A stretch of DNA of 64,000 nt from Nomia melanderi (Eukaryota; Arthropoda; Insecta; Hymenoptera; Halictidae): positions 558,001 through 622,000 of the forward strand of contig NW_027475141.1 in assembly GCF_051020985.1 (NCBI RefSeq). Reading direction: 5' to 3'. Both the position numbers and the translations under genes were made by a program. The stretch's first letter is position 1. Each line of letters begins with the position of its first letter. The notes beneath the pieces were generated by a model that saw only the letters and a list, made by a program, of their open reading frames with translations, did not search any database and was not told the origin of the DNA. Of this stretch, positions 63,746-64,000 are shown in pieces.

Positions 63746-64000
63746 GCACAGATTCATGCGCCAGGGCCTCCTGCAGACAATGCACTTTGATTTATTGCGC
63801 TATCTGTAATAGCACCCGAGATATCACCAGATATATATTGGATTTTTCCCTGACCCTGAGTGTCCGGCCCCATGAGACGGTGGTTTTCTCGGCCCCTGTG
63901 GTTCGAGGTCGTTCCCGCTGCACAGATTCATGCGCCAGGGCCTCCTACAGACAATACACTTTGACTTATTGCGCTATCTATTATAGCACCCGAGATATCA
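63746..64000 (+). repeat. Type A satellite to the window edge
   Basis: One and a half ordinary type A units, with a 1-base loss in GGCCCCTGTGGTTCGAGG near 63,898. They end in a 20-base partial unit from 63,981 whose head reads TTATAGCACC. The array clearly continues beyond the window. Confidence 0.9.

Larger units (their letters stand above)
1..64000 (+). repeat. Head-to-tail satellite array, ~175-bp monomer, ~366 copies
   Basis: The landmark TAATAGCACCCGAGATATCA recurs about every 175 bases from base 1 to the final partial unit at 63,981. All copies are on the same strand, with no unrelated sequence between them. Other anchors in every unit are TTGGATTTT near monomer position 32, GTTCCCGCTGCACAGATTC near 106, and TTTATTGCGCTATCT near 160. 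Counting periods gives about 366 units over 63,980 bases. The net shortfall against 366 x 175 is 70 bases, of which 51 come from one deletion at 25,894/25,895. The rest are mostly 1-base losses, for example in the TTTTCCC tract. Unit lengths near 170-180 bp are typical of many centromeric satellites, such as human alpha satellite at 171 and Arabidopsis at 178. I do not recognise this sequence. Centromeric or pericentromeric location is inference from size, uniformity and higher-order structure. Confidence 0.98.
27061..64000 (+). repeat. Domain 2: satellite with ~10-kb higher-order repeats
   Basis: About 212 monomers, of which about 18 are type B. Long matches run at offsets of 9,447, 9,796 and 10,146 bases between the first and second copies. 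Between the second and third copies they run at 17,495, 17,321 and 16,971. Offsets of 25,192 (first to third) and 13,822 (tail segment) also occur. All are within a few bases of whole numbers of 175-bp monomers: 54, 56, 58, 100, 99, 97, 144 and 79. Matches are nearly base-perfect by eye and share rare private variants, so the copies come from recent segmental duplication within the array. Confidence 0.9.

Noticed and set aside
1..64000. CRISPR array or other prokaryotic repeat
   Set aside because: The unit is 175 bp of continuous repeat without unique spacers, far longer than CRISPR repeats. No cas-like gene is present and the array is far too large.
1..64000. CENP-B box (TTCG, 4 any, A, 2 any, CGGG)
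   Set aside because: I looked for it on both strands of the reference A and B monomers. The nearest stretches (around GTTCCCGCTG and CCCGAGATATC) fail at required bases. A full pattern scan of all units is still needed to exclude rare variants.
1..64000. Ribosomal, 5S or tRNA gene cluster
   Set aside because: No rRNA-like core or complete tRNA cloverleaf is recognisable in the monomer. The B-box resemblance is short and incomplete.

Overview
The whole 64 kb window is one uninterrupted array of tandem satellite DNA. A unit of about 175 bp is repeated head to tail in one orientation, about 366 times. With the unit phased on the recurrent TAATAG at base 1, the last full unit ends at 63,980 and a 20-bp partial unit closes the window. 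I see no gene, RNA gene, mobile-element insertion, unrelated spacer or strand switch. Many short ORFs exist on both strands, but they recur every 175 bp and are by-products of the repeat. An array of this size and regularity points to a eukaryotic chromosome, probably centromeric, pericentromeric or other heterochromatin. I do not recognise the monomer and cannot name the organism. The reference monomer is about 53% G+C with nine CpGs, which is GC-rich for this class of satellite.

There are two main monomer types. Type A is the majority. Type B (about 55 copies by eye) is collinear with A and equal in length, but carries a very different block at monomer positions of about 57-78, recognisable by GGGTGACGG. 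Other linked variant sites, mainly near the 3' end of the unit, define sub-families, and A/B hybrid monomers show exchange within the unit.

Layout. Bases 1 to about 27,060 are a patchwork of sub-families. Type B units are frequent there (about 37 of 154), and dispersed duplications of 0.8-1.8 kb lie at irregular distances. The patchwork also holds a near-perfect 5-monomer (875 bp) tandem duplication at 19,775-21,524 and a 124-bp truncated monomer at 25,895. From about 27,061 to the end the array has long-range order. A higher-order unit of about 54-58 monomers (9.4-10.1 kb) occurs at about 28.8-37.6 kb and 38.2-47.7 kb, and in a rearranged, contracted form at about 54.0-61.4 kb. A 1.74-kb leader precedes the first and third copies, and a 2.1-kb segment at 47.8-49.9 kb recurs at 61.65-63.75 kb. 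Copies differ by whole-monomer gains and losses, most clearly a 10-monomer (1,750 bp) block present as 9, 10 and 2x10 units. This is the expected trace of unequal exchange or replication slippage in register.

No functional system of genes is present. What is worth following up is the array's recombination history, the A/B cassette swap, a perfect hairpin variant confined to the first domain, and whether this satellite is the centromere of its host.
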